A stretch of DNA of 64,000 nt from Deltaproteobacteria bacterium HGW-Deltaproteobacteria-19 (GCA_002841865.1 PHBD01000008.1:149955-213954); one strand, 5' to 3'. Positions 29,341-38,136 are shown, counted from the first letter of the stretch. Notes: generated by a model from the sequence alone, not told the origin. Translations and numbers: made by a program.

Positions 29341-30516
29341 CTACACTTCAAAGAGAATCCGGGGCGTCGGGGTCAGGATTTCATTCCGTTTCGCCCGGAT
29401 GTGAATCATGTCCTCCAGTTTGACGACACCCAGCGCCTCGTCAAGCATGTGAAGGTCCAGAGCGACGACCTGGCCTTCCTCGAGGGGAGAGGAATCGTAG
29501 CCGGACAGGATGGGTGGCTCGTTCAATTCAAGGCCGATGCCGTGCCCGATAATCCGGGAAATCTTCCCGCCTCCGAAGTGCTGAAACGTCTCCCGGCGTC
29601 CCAATTCACCGGCCTTTTCGACAGCGAGACGGTATATCTCGGTGCAGGCGATCCCCGGACGGATGGCGGCGATCAGGTGGTCGGCGATAGAGCGGAGGTC
29701 GTCGTACAGGGAGTGGATCTCTTCTCCGGCCTTCCCCAGGCAATAGGTGCGCGTCTGATCCGCGTGGTAACCGTCGACCAGGGTGGGGATATCCACGATC
29801 ACAATATCGCCCGCCTCGATTTTCCTCCTCGAAGGCCCCGCCGGCACGGCAGGACTCAAGCCGACCCCCGTGATGGTATAGACGACGCCGCTGATCCGGA
29901 AAAGGTTGGGACCCGAGCTGATGGGGCCCCGGCTCATGAAGAAATCGGGCTGGCGGATGAAAAAAATCCCCTCGTGGCCCGCCAGGCGGTGGGCGTTTTC
30001 AACTGCGGCGGCCAGCTCCAGCTCCGTGATCCCCTCCTTCAGGGTGGACAGCACCGCCTCGTGGCCCGCATGGATGGCCCCGCAGGCCTTCCGGAGCTTC
30101 TCGATCTCGGCCGGCTCTTTCTTCTTTCTCTGATCCAGCGGCAGGGCGGAGACGTCGACCGGCTCGAAGCCGGGGAAGCATTTCCCGATCTGCCGGAACT
30201 GTTCCGCCGTCAGGATGTCCATCTCCACACCGAGGCGCCTGGCGCTTCCCTGCACTTGTGTGGACAGGGCCTCGCCGATCCGTTCGAGGCGCCGCTCCTC
30301 CCGGACTTTTTCCCGCGGGATGAAGACGTCGTTCAGGGCGAAGTCCAGTCCGCTCCGGATGTACAGCGTGTAGTTGCCGGGGATGATGACCAGCCAGGAG
30401 GGCTGCGCCGTACCCGTGTAGTAGAGGACGTTTCTGGAATAGCCGATCAGTGCCGCGTCGCAATCCCGCGCGGCCATTCTTGCCTGCAGGTCCTTGATTC
30501 TCTGCGTCCGTTCCAT
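29341..30516 (-). CDS. M24-family metallopeptidase-like protein (Xaa-Pro peptidase / creatinase fold)
   Basis: A 391-residue pita-bread-fold protein. The ATG (MERTQR) follows GCAGGAGGCGG. An N-terminal creatinase-like domain (about residues 1-135) precedes the catalytic domain. Metal-ligand positions visible are Asp242 and Asp253 (IVDIPTLVDGYHADQTRT), His325 (GHGIGLELNEPP), and Glu368 (KLED). The fourth ligand, usually Glu in an E-P motif, is Asp354 (ALDLHM). It could be a dipeptidase or a non-peptidase creatinase-like hydrolase. It is placed 56 bp upstream of the minus-strand crotonase, so the two may be co-transcribed. Confidence 0.82.
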   Translation of the reverse strand: MERTQRIKDLQARMAARDCDAALIGYSRNVLYYTGTAQPSWLVIIPGNYTLYIRSGLDFALNDVFIPREKVREERRLERIGEALSTQVQGSARRLGVEMDILTAEQFRQIGKCFPGFEPVDVSALPLDQRKKKEPAEIEKLRKACGAIHAGHEAVLSTLKEGITELELAAAVENAHRLAGHEGIFFIRQPDFFMSRGPISSGPNLFRISGVVYTITGVGLSPAVPAGPSRRKIEAGDIVIVDIPTLVDGYHADQTRTYCLGKAGEEIHSLYDDLRSIADHLIAAIRPGIACTEIYRLAVEKAGELGRRETFQHFGGGKISRIIGHGIGLELNEPPILSGYDSSPLEEGQVVALDLHMLDEALGVVKLEDMIHIRAKRNEILTPTPRILFEV

Positions 30517-30715
30517 GTCCGGGTCCGCCTCCTGCGGTGATTTATGGGTTGGATGACGTATAGCAGATGGTCGATCAGCCACCGGTCCCGCTTATTTTAT
30601 TTAGCCGTGTTAGCTCGCGGGAGAGGTAGAGGAATCGTGATGTCGGCGTGATGTCCGAGGGTGCATTCCTCGGAGATGGGTGTCGCTTCCGTGGGGGATG
30701 GGTTGGGGTCGCCTG

Positions 30716-32065
30716 TCAGCGGCTCTCGTGCCGCGCCGCGATGCGCGTGAATACAGCGAGGATCTTTTCCGAGCGAGGTTCCGGAACCCTGGAAAGACCG
30801 CGCTCATAGCGCGAGAGGGTCTGGCGGGTGATTCCAATCTCTTTTGCCAGGTCCGCCTGGCGAAGATGAAGGCGGGCGCGCAGTTCCTTCACCAGCGATG
30901 GCTGCGTGACCAGCATGCCTGCCTCACCGGGGATGCCCGAGGTCCTGATCGGTTTCTCAAGTTTCCTGACCGGCGGAGAGAACCTCCTGTGCTGCTTCGA
31001 ATGGATCCTCTGCGCCGGCTTCCATAGTTTCTCCGAGAGCTTCACGGTTATGGGCGTCTCCAGCCACTCCGCCATGTAGCCTCTCGTCCGGCTGACGGGT
31101 TCCCGCAGATCGTCCGCCTCGACGATCCCGATCTGCATGAGCCTCTCATGGGCTTTGAAAAAGGCGTCCACCGTATGACCCGGATTGCGCCAGTTCACGT
31201 CTTCTCCGCAGAAATCGAGGACGCTCCGGGGGGTGGCCCGGGGCAGTCCACCTTTCTTCCCAGCGACCGTTCCGATCAGGGTCCAGTACGTACCCAGCTT
31301 CTTTGCAAAGGCCTCCTGGTAAGGGTTCAGGTGGAGAAGGGCCTTGCTGTAATAGCCGATCCAGAACAGTCCCTCCACGTTCAGGAAGTGGGACAGGGCC
31401 TGGCCACAGCGGAACCGGAACACGGTCCCGCCGCGGTTCCGGTTCCGATACTCCACGTCCAGAAGGTCCAGCAGGCGGTCCGGCCTCTCCCTGCCGAAGG
31501 TGACCGTGCCGCCGGTCTGATAGTCCTTCCAGGTCATGAACAGGCGAAGGTCCGCAAGACGCAGAACCTCCGTCTTCAGGTCCTCGAGGAGATTCTTCGC
31601 CTTGCCGCGGCGAAGGCGGATATTCCTCATGCCGGCGATCTCCTCCGGCGAAATGCGTGCAATCCCCGTTCGGGGATCGTCCAGGCGGGCGATGGAGGAC
31701 ATCAGGATCATCAGGACGTCCGCGGACTCCACGGACAGGCTGCGGACGGTGTTTCTCAGCCGTCCCGAGTAGATGAAATCGAGGCGGGGCGTGTAGTACA
31801 GGGCGATGGTCGGATGGAAGCGGTCGGAATAATCGGGCGGCGGCTCATAATAGAAAACGATGTTTCCCGCCCTGGTTTCATACGGATAATACGGATGGCC
31901 ATGGGCGTCGGACAGCCACTTGGATTTGATGCCGCCGGCATAGATTGCCCGCAGTGCGGAATGAATGATGGGACTTACCGGGAAGGGGATTTTCTCAAGG
32001 GTGGGCGACAGCCTCGGGGCCGTGCCCTGGACGGATTTATTTTGGAGAATTGCCTGCCGTTCCAT
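30716..32065 (-). CDS. Large XRE-family HTH protein with an uncharacterised N-terminal region
   Basis: A 449-residue protein. Residues about 391-440 are a clear Cro/C1-type helix-turn-helix (LHLRQADLAKEIGITRQTLSRYE). The preceding 370 residues are basic and aromatic, without a family I recognise. They contain SADVLMILMSSIARL, an Arg-rich RNIRLRRGKAKNLLEDLK helix and long winged-helix-like segments, reminiscent in character of plasmid replication initiators; this is not proven. It is divergent from the flavoprotein gene, with a plausible promoter in between. It may be a regulator of that neighbour or a domesticated mobile-element protein. Confidence 0.65.
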   Translation of the reverse strand: MERQAILQNKSVQGTAPRLSPTLEKIPFPVSPIIHSALRAIYAGGIKSKWLSDAHGHPYYPYETRAGNIVFYYEPPPDYSDRFHPTIALYYTPRLDFIYSGRLRNTVRSLSVESADVLMILMSSIARLDDPRTGIARISPEEIAGMRNIRLRRGKAKNLLEDLKTEVLRLADLRLFMTWKDYQTGGTVTFGRERPDRLLDLLDVEYRNRNRGGTVFRFRCGQALSHFLNVEGLFWIGYYSKALLHLNPYQEAFAKKLGTYWTLIGTVAGKKGGLPRATPRSVLDFCGEDVNWRNPGHTVDAFFKAHERLMQIGIVEADDLREPVSRTRGYMAEWLETPITVKLSEKLWKPAQRIHSKQHRRFSPPVRKLEKPIRTSGIPGEAGMLVTQPSLVKELRARLHLRQADLAKEIGITRQTLSRYERGLSRVPEPRSEKILAVFTRIAARHESR

Positions 32066-32142
32066 CGGGCCTGGTCCCTGTTGATGGGTTTGGGAAAGAC
32101 CGTCGGATGCCGTCGGGAGGATCGATTCTTTTCGTTTCGATA

Positions 32143-32172
32143 GTAATAGAGTTGATTGGATTCGCTCGTCAA
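32143..32172 (-). promoter_or_regulatory. Candidate promoter of the XRE-type gene
   Basis: On the minus strand TTGACG (32167-32172) and TATTAC (32143-32148) are separated by 18 bases, about 75 bp upstream of the start. The -10 match is moderate. Confidence 0.35.
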
Positions 32173-32278
32173 GGCGGAAGAATGCATCGGTGGAAACGTG
32201 GCAGTGAGAAAAAACCGGGGAGCCCAGGCGGGAAATATGGTACGGATGTCATCACGAGATCAGCGAGGAGGTCTTGAG

Positions 32279-33037
32279 ATGACGACAACTGAAGCCGGGA
32301 AGGAAGAAAAGAATATCTGGAAGGTGGTCCGGGTGGTCCCGGAAAATCACGACGTGAACTCGGTCTTCCTGGAGGGGGCGGATGAAAAGTTCTCCGTCCG
32401 ACGGGCCGGCCAGTTCGCCTCCATCCGGATCCCGGGGCCTGATGGCTGGAGCGAGCCCCATCCGTTCACCATCTCCGCTGCCCCCGAGGATTCGCTGCTG
32501 CGCCTGACCATCAAGAAGGAGGGGGCGTTCACCTCCGCCATTCCCGACCTGAAGCCGGGGACGTCCGTGAAAGTCATGGGGCCGCTCGGCGTTTTCTGCA
32601 AGGGCATCGACGAGAAGCCCGAGATCGTCATGATTGCCGGGGGGGTGGGCGTCACGCCGTTCCTAAGCGTCCTTCGCCATTTCCGGAACGGCAAGGCGAG
32701 GAACCGGGTCCTGCTTTTCTGGGGCAACAAAACGCTGTCCGACGCCTTCTGCCGGGATGAAATCCGCGAGATGACCCGCGATCTCGATCTCACGGTGATC
32801 CACTGCCTGAGCAGGGAGGATGACGTTGGAGGCTACTTCGACGGGCAGGCCCCGCAGCTTCTCTACGAAAAGGGTCGGTTGAGCGCCGACACCCTGAAAC
32901 GGCACGGGGCGACGCGGGAAGCCGCCTTTTACCTCTGCGGTCCGCCTCCCATGATGGAGTCCGCCCTGAAGGAACTGGAAGCCTTGGGCGTGGATCCGGC
33001 GACGGTGGAGGAGGAACGGTTCATCTGGAAAAAATAG
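32279..33037 (+). CDS. Ferredoxin-NADP reductase-like FAD/NAD(P) oxidoreductase
   Basis: A 252-residue flavoprotein reductase module. The ATG follows GAGGAGG. The FAD-binding barrel carries HPFTIS (the usual R-x-Y-S site, with His at the Arg position, as in ferric reductase-like members). The NAD(P) domain has IAGGVGVTPFLS and the C-terminal FYLCGPPPMM. There is no 2Fe-2S ferredoxin domain, so it must pass electrons to a partner. It is followed seven bases later by a lipoprotein gene, probably in the same operon. The electron acceptor is unknown. Confidence 0.85.
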   Translation: MTTTEAGKEEKNIWKVVRVVPENHDVNSVFLEGADEKFSVRRAGQFASIRIPGPDGWSEPHPFTISAAPEDSLLRLTIKKEGAFTSAIPDLKPGTSVKVMGPLGVFCKGIDEKPEIVMIAGGVGVTPFLSVLRHFRNGKARNRVLLFWGNKTLSDAFCRDEIREMTRDLDLTVIHCLSREDDVGGYFDGQAPQLLYEKGRLSADTLKRHGATREAAFYLCGPPPMMESALKELEALGVDPATVEEERFIWKK

Positions 33038-33044
33038 ACTGCCG

Positions 33045-33740
33045 ATGGCCGGATCTCACCCTCCCATGCGTCCCTTTACGCCAGGCGCCCGCCGGATCTG
33101 CCGGGCATCCGGGTGGCTGATCCTCCTGGCGGTGTTTCTCTTCGCCGGCTGCGGGGAGAAGGTGTCGTCCGTCACGACCACCCTGCCGGCCATCGACGTC
33201 AAGGCCGACCCCATCCAGGACTCCCCCCCGCCACTGGACAAAATCCGCATCAAGCTGAAGGCCGGCTTCGTGGACCTGGTTCCCGTGGCCCAATATCGAA
33301 TCGCCGCCGTCGTCGCCTCGAAAAGAAAGTACACGTCCGGATGGGGCGCCGAGGTGATGCCTTTCGACCTGGCACTCGTCTGGGGCCGCCTCACGGACCC
33401 GGACATCGCAAAACGCCTGCAGATCAAGCACGACAACACCCGCCTCGCCTGGTTCCGGATCAAGGGGGACGACCCGCCCGTGAGCTTCGAATACGTCATG
33501 TCCCACGGGTCCAACAACCATCTCATCCCGGCGACAGGGAACCTCTTCCGGGCCATCGACCGCGATGTGAGCGTCAAGGATCGCATTGTTCTCGAGGGGT
33601 ACCTGGTGAACGGCGAGGGACTCATCGAGGGACAGACCGTCCGGCTCAAGACGAGCCTTACCCGTGAGGATACGGACCGGGGGGCCTGCGAGATCTTCTA
33701 CGTCACGTCCCTGCGGATCGGGGATCGGATGTACCGCTGA
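33045..33740 (+). CDS. Uncharacterised lipoprotein
   Basis: A 231-residue exported protein with a basic start, hydrophobic segment LILLAVFLF and lipobox FAGC. An ATG at 33066 would give a more compact signal and is possible. The mature part has a globular mixed-composition sequence with the segment MSHGSNNHLIPA and ends at IGDRMYR. I recognise no family. It is seven bases downstream of the flavoprotein gene. Its last 38 bp overlap the 3' end of pxpC on the other strand, an unusual tail-to-tail overlap. Confidence 0.65.
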   Translation: MAGSHPPMRPFTPGARRICRASGWLILLAVFLFAGCGEKVSSVTTTLPAIDVKADPIQDSPPPLDKIRIKLKAGFVDLVPVAQYRIAAVVASKRKYTSGWGAEVMPFDLALVWGRLTDPDIAKRLQIKHDNTRLAWFRIKGDDPPVSFEYVMSHGSNNHLIPATGNLFRAIDRDVSVKDRIVLEGYLVNGEGLIEGQTVRLKTSLTREDTDRGACEIFYVTSLRIGDRMYR

Positions 33741-34674
33741 AAAACGCCTCGATTTCCCGAAGTCGGGCTGCCTCGTTCCGGTAGAGGGTATGGGCCTCTT
33801 CCAAGGTCACCTTCTTGAACCAGATCCGGTTGCCCGGCATTGCCTGGGCGACCTTCGAGAGGTCCGTCGAGATCACCGTTGCGATTTTCGTGTAACCCCC
33901 CGTCGTCTGCTCCACGAGGAGGATGATCGGCTGTCCGTCGGCGGGTAACTGGACGTTGCCCGGGATGACCGGCTCCGAGATGATGCTCTGGGGGAATCCC
34001 GCGTCATGATGGATGGGAGTTCCCTGGAGGCGGTATCCCATGCGGTCCGCTTCGGATGTCACGGTGTAGTCGGCGTCGAAAAAGACCTCCAGCCCGGAGC
34101 GAAAGGCCTCTTCCTGGGGTCCGGGCAGGGCCTTCAGGACGATGTCGGTCCGGTATGTCGGGATCCAGCGATACGGGAGCCGCCGCTGCGCTGCCAGGAG
34201 ATCGGCCGCTCCACGCTGGAGGATGTCGTCCTTTCTCAGCGCCCTTCCCTCGACACCGCCGATCCTCGCCTTGAGGCAGGTGGCGCGGCTTCCCATGACA
34301 ACGGGAACGTCAAATCCTCCCGAGACGGCAAGGTAGGTCCGGCAGCCGCTTGTGGCGAAATGGAACCGGAGGACATCCCCCCGATTCACCCGGAAGGAGC
34401 GCCATGGCGACATCGACTTGTCATTGAGCGTCGCGGCCATGTCGGCCCCGGCCAGGGCCACGTCGGCTTCGCAGAGGACCTCCAGAACGGGACCCTGCAG
34501 CGTTATCTCCAGGACGGCCGCCTCGACGGGATTCCCGGCCAGGAGATTGGCGATGCGGTAGGAGAAACCGTCCAATGCACCCGATGGAGGGACGCCGCGG
34601 TCGATGAAGCTGTAGCGTCCAGCGTCCTGGACCGTGGTCAGGGAACCCGGTGAGAGCACGCGGAAGGCATCCAT
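33703..34674 (-). CDS. pxpC: 5-oxoprolinase subunit C (biotin-dependent carboxyltransferase family, KipA-like)
   Basis: A 323-residue subunit. With PxpA and PxpB it opens 5-oxoproline (pyroglutamate) to glutamate using ATP. The N-terminal LSPGSLTTVQDAGR and GVPPSGALDGFSYRIAN and the later SEADRMGYRLQG are typical. The ATG overlaps the pxpB stop by one base (TGATG), with its ribosome site GGAGGAAAAAAGCTG inside pxpB, so translation is coupled. It is the last gene of the minus-strand TRAP-pxp operon. Confidence 0.9.
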   Translation of the reverse strand: MDAFRVLSPGSLTTVQDAGRYSFIDRGVPPSGALDGFSYRIANLLAGNPVEAAVLEITLQGPVLEVLCEADVALAGADMAATLNDKSMSPWRSFRVNRGDVLRFHFATSGCRTYLAVSGGFDVPVVMGSRATCLKARIGGVEGRALRKDDILQRGAADLLAAQRRLPYRWIPTYRTDIVLKALPGPQEEAFRSGLEVFFDADYTVTSEADRMGYRLQGTPIHHDAGFPQSIISEPVIPGNVQLPADGQPIILLVEQTTGGYTKIATVISTDLSKVAQAMPGNRIWFKKVTLEEAHTLYRNEAARLREIEAFFSGTSDPRSAGT

Positions 34675-35384
34675 CAGCTTTTTTCCTCCTGGTGGATCCG
34701 GTCGAATTCCGCTTCGGGAATCGGGACGAAGCGGATGCGTTCTCCCGCCTCGTAGAGAAAGGGCATTTCCCGCTCCGGGGCGAAAAGCCGGAGCGGTGTC
34801 CGGCCGATGATCTGCCATCCCCCGGGGCTGTCCACCGGGTAGATGCCCGTCTGGGCCTCGGCGATGCCTACGGAACCGCCGGGGAGGAGCGTCCGGGGCG
34901 TTTCCCGGCGCGGCGTGGCAATCCGTCCGTCGAGCCCGCCCAGGTAGCAGAAGCCGGGAGTGAAGCCGATCATATAAATCGGGTAGTCCGTTCCGGAGTG
35001 GATGGCGATGACCTCCTCCGGGGTCAGCCCATTGTGCTCCGCAACGACATGGATATCGGGTCCGTGCTCGCCTCCGTAGCAGACCGGGATCTCAACGACT
35101 CGGGGCGGCGGGATCTCCACCTCCCGAAGATGCCCCTCCAGTTCGTCCAGGACCTTCGACAGACGATCCGGAGAAGTCCGCAGGGGGTCGTAGAGGAGGG
35201 ACAGGGAACGGTAGGCGGGGACGACGGCCAGGACGCCCTCGGGGAGATTCCGCTTGAGCAGGGTCGTGACGGCCCGGACCTTTTCGTTGATCGCGGGATC
35301 GATCGCGTCGCCGTATTCCACCAGGAGGGCCATGTCGCCGCTGTGCCGCAGTCGGGGTTTGTCGAACGGCAGGGTGGTAGCCAT
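34674..35384 (-). CDS. pxpB: 5-oxoprolinase subunit B (KipI-like)
   Basis: A 236-residue subunit of ATP-dependent 5-oxoprolinase. Family motifs are SGDMALLVEYGD, VVEIPVCYGGEHGPD and the strongly conserved IYMIGFTPGFCYLGGLD, then DSPGGWQIIGRTP. The ATG (MATTLPF) was chosen over a long upstream frame that overlaps pxpA. It lies eight bases behind pxpA and overlaps pxpC by one base. Confidence 0.92.
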   Translation of the reverse strand: MATTLPFDKPRLRHSGDMALLVEYGDAIDPAINEKVRAVTTLLKRNLPEGVLAVVPAYRSLSLLYDPLRTSPDRLSKVLDELEGHLREVEIPPPRVVEIPVCYGGEHGPDIHVVAEHNGLTPEEVIAIHSGTDYPIYMIGFTPGFCYLGGLDGRIATPRRETPRTLLPGGSVGIAEAQTGIYPVDSPGGWQIIGRTPLRLFAPEREMPFLYEAGERIRFVPIPEAEFDRIHQEEKS

Positions 35385-35392
35385 AGACGAAT

Positions 35393-36184
35393 TCACCTTC
35401 CTTGCGGACGGATGAAGGTTCCCAGGGAAACGACCCGGATCCGGTCTTTCTCGAGGACGGAACGGATCCGTTTCACGAGGGCTACGGCTGCGGGGTTGTC
35501 GCCGTGGACGCAGAGCGTGTGGATCTCCATCGTAAGGATTGTCCCGTCCGTGGCGATCACTTTTCCTTCTTTTGCCATCAGGAGCGCCCGCGCCGCCGCT
35601 TCCTCCGGATCCTCGATGACGGCGCCGGGCGACTTCCGGGGGGCCAGTTTTCCTTCGGGCGTATAGGCCCGGTCCGGGAAGGCCTCGAAGGCGACCCGGA
35701 TGCCAGCCTCTCCGGCGATTCGTTTTACCAGCGGCGCTTGGGCCCCGCCAAGGGCCAGGTAGATGAGGCTGCGGTCCACCCGGGCGACGGCCCCGATCAG
35801 GGCGCGAAGCATGGACTCGTTCCCGACGCTGTCGTTGTAAAGGCTCCCGTGGGGCTTCACGTGCTGGAGCGCCATGCCGTGAGCGTCGCAGAAGGCCCGG
35901 AGTGCCCCGACCTGGTAGATCACGTAGTCGCGAATCTCCTCGGGCGTGCAATCCATCTTCCGGCGGCCGAAGCCGGCGAGGTCCGGATATCCCGGGTGGG
36001 CGCCCACGGCTACGCCGTTTTTCTCCGCCAGCCGGACGGTCTCATACATGACCCGGGCGTCGCCGGCGTGGAACCCGCAGGCGACGTTTGCCGAGGTGAT
36101 ATGCCGGATCGCCTCGGCATCCATGCCGAGGGTGTAGGCGCCGAAGCTCTCTCCCATGTCGCAGTTGAGGTCGATGCTCTTCAT
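35393..36184 (-). CDS. pxpA: 5-oxoprolinase subunit A (LamB/YcsF family)
   Basis: A 263-residue TIM-barrel-like subunit. The signature MKSIDLNCDMGESFGAY is at the N-terminus, followed by SANVACGFHAGD, GAHPGYPDLAGFGRR and HVKPHGSLYND. It binds the 5-oxoproline substrate in the PxpABC complex. A GGAG precedes the ATG by eight bases. It directly follows the TRAP large permease gene (16 bp), linking transport with hydrolysis. Confidence 0.95.
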   Translation of the reverse strand: MKSIDLNCDMGESFGAYTLGMDAEAIRHITSANVACGFHAGDARVMYETVRLAEKNGVAVGAHPGYPDLAGFGRRKMDCTPEEIRDYVIYQVGALRAFCDAHGMALQHVKPHGSLYNDSVGNESMLRALIGAVARVDRSLIYLALGGAQAPLVKRIAGEAGIRVAFEAFPDRAYTPEGKLAPRKSPGAVIEDPEEAAARALLMAKEGKVIATDGTILTMEIHTLCVHGDNPAAVALVKRIRSVLEKDRIRVVSLGTFIRPQGR

Positions 36185-36200
36185 CGGGGCGTCTCCTTGC

Positions 36201-37505
36201 TCATTTCATCCGGTTGGGCAGGTAAAGGGCGATGTCGGGGAATACCGTGAGCAGCACCGTCGCCACGACCATGAGCAGGAAGAAGGGGAAGGCCGCCCTG
36301 GCGATGCGGAAGAGGCTGTCGTTGTTGAGCCCGCTGATGACGAAGAGGTTGAAGCCCACGGGCGGTGTCACCTGCGCCAGTTCAATCATGACAACCAGGT
36401 AGATGCCGAACCATACGAGGTCGAACCCGGCCGCCTCCACCAGGGGAAGAACCAGCGGCGCCGTCATGACGATCATGGAGAACCCGTCGATGAGGCAGCC
36501 CAGGAACAGGTAGAGGACGGTCAGGATGACGATGAGCATGTAAGGAGAGAGCTGCATCGAGACGACGTACTCCGTCAGGGCCCGCGTAATCCCCAGGAAA
36601 CCGAAGACATTCGAGAGATAGGAAGCGCCCATAACGATGAGCATGATCATGCAGCTCGTCTTTATCGAGTTGATCATGCTTGTCTTGAAAACCTGCCAGG
36701 AAAGGCTCCGGGTGACAGCGGCGAAAAACAGCGCCCCCACGACTCCCACGCCTCCGGCCTCGGTCGGGGTGGCCCAGCCCAGGTAAATGCTTCCCAGCAC
36801 GAGGAACACGAGAAGCACGACGGGGGCGATGGCCGGGATGGCCTGGAGACGGTCTTTCCATGTGTAGTGGTCTTCCGCCCGCGGCGCCAGTGCGGGGTTG
36901 ATCAGGCAACGGATGAAGATGTATCCGCAGAACAGAAGGACGATCATCAGGCCGGGGATGAAGCCTGCGATGAAGAGCTTCCCGATGCTGACATCGCCGA
37001 TGATGCCGTAGACGAGCATGACCATACTCGGGGGGATCAGGAACCCCAGTGTTCCCGCCCCGGCGAGCGAGCCGATGGAGAGGTCGTGGTCGTAGTTGCG
37101 CTTTTCCAGCTCCGGGACGGTGATCTTCCCGACGGTGGCCGTCGTCGCCGCCGAGGAGCCGCTGACAGCGGCGAAGAAGGTGCAGGCGAGGACGTTCACG
37201 TGGATGAGCCGCCCCGGGATGGCGTCCATCCAGGGAGCCAGGCCCCGGAAAAGGTCCGCCGAGATCCGGCTCCGGAAGAGGATCTCCCCCATCCAGATGA
37301 AAAAGGGCAGGGCCATCATGGCCGAGCCGCTGGTGTTGTTCCAGGCCACGTTGGCGATGATGGACCCGAAGGACACGTCACTGAAAAAGAAAAAGCCGCC
37401 GATTCCGACGATGAACAGGGAGATGCCGATCCAGACGGAGCCTCCCAGGAACAGGATAAGGAGCCCGATGATCGTTGCCGAAACGGGTCCGAGGTCAGGT
37501 TGCAT
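36201..37505 (-). CDS. dctM: TRAP transporter large permease (DctM type)
   Basis: A 434-residue integral membrane protein with about twelve hydrophobic segments and the DctM features LLILFLGGSVWIGISLF near the N-terminus and the GGVGVVGALFFA loop in the middle. It is the sodium- or proton-coupled transport subunit. It lies between the small permease and pxpA in one minus-strand operon, so the predicted cargo is 5-oxoproline or another small carboxylate or lactam handled by PxpABC. Confidence 0.92.
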   Translation of the reverse strand: MQPDLGPVSATIIGLLILFLGGSVWIGISLFIVGIGGFFFFSDVSFGSIIANVAWNNTSGSAMMALPFFIWMGEILFRSRISADLFRGLAPWMDAIPGRLIHVNVLACTFFAAVSGSSAATTATVGKITVPELEKRNYDHDLSIGSLAGAGTLGFLIPPSMVMLVYGIIGDVSIGKLFIAGFIPGLMIVLLFCGYIFIRCLINPALAPRAEDHYTWKDRLQAIPAIAPVVLLVFLVLGSIYLGWATPTEAGGVGVVGALFFAAVTRSLSWQVFKTSMINSIKTSCMIMLIVMGASYLSNVFGFLGITRALTEYVVSMQLSPYMLIVILTVLYLFLGCLIDGFSMIVMTAPLVLPLVEAAGFDLVWFGIYLVVMIELAQVTPPVGFNLFVISGLNNDSLFRIARAAFPFFLLMVVATVLLTVFPDIALYLPNRMK

Positions 37506-37599
37506 TTGTTTCTACTCCGTGGCGGAGAGCCGCCCTTCCATGTGGAAAGACCCGTTGCCGTTCTCCATGGGGTGAAGGGAAACGGGGATGGGGTTCGAG

Positions 37600-38136
37600 C
37601 TATCGGCCGAGGTCGTCGGCCTCTTCCAGGATACGGATCCCCTCCGTGTCCTGCCTCAGTGCCAGCAGGCCCTTCAGGAACTCCGCCAGAAACTGGAGTG
37701 TCATGAGCAGGGAGCCGAGGGGCAGGAACGCCTCCGGAATTGCCAGGTACGTCTCGGAGATCTGCATCGACCGGGACTCGCTGACGACGGAGTCCCAGAA
37801 GAACTCCCACGTGTACATCGTCAGGGCCGCGCAGAACAGGAAGCCCACGAGGAAGCAGACCATGTTGAAGATGATGTGGGCCCGGCCCTTGATGACATGG
37901 GGAAGAAACATCATCCGGATGTGTCCCCGCTCACGGAGCGTGTAGGCAAGCCCGGTGAAGGTCAGCATGGCCATCAGGTAGCCCGAGTACTCGTCGGTAA
38001 CGTAGAGGGTTCCGGAAAAGAAACTCCTGGTGACGATCTCGCCTATGACCAGAAGCAGGGCGATCGCCATGAAAATGCCCGCCAGCCAGCCGCCGGCGCC
38101 GGAGAGGCCGTCCAAAACCTTGATCAGCTTTTTCAA
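37600..38136 (-). CDS. dctQ: TRAP transporter small permease (DctQ type)
   Basis: A 178-residue protein with four hydrophobic segments, including GGWLAGIFMAIALLLVIGEI and IIFNMVCFLVGFLFCAALTM. The start is a TTG with CTGGAG eight to nine bases in front; no better start is near. It couples the binding protein to DctM. Two GC-rich hairpins separate it from the binding-protein gene upstream. Confidence 0.88.
   Translation of the reverse strand: MKKLIKVLDGLSGAGGWLAGIFMAIALLLVIGEIVTRSFFSGTLYVTDEYSGYLMAMLTFTGLAYTLRERGHIRMMFLPHVIKGRAHIIFNMVCFLVGFLFCAALTMYTWEFFWDSVVSESRSMQISETYLAIPEAFLPLGSLLMTLQFLAEFLKGLLALRQDTEGIRILEEADDLGR

Noticed and set aside
29401-30540. 379-codon plus-strand frame opposite the M24 gene
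   Set aside because: Mirror frame without recognisable domains; the minus strand has metal-ligand motifs and a good ribosome site.
36156-37706. 516-codon plus-strand frame opposite dctM
   Set aside because: His/Asp/Gln-rich mirror of membrane-protein codons, a usual artefact.
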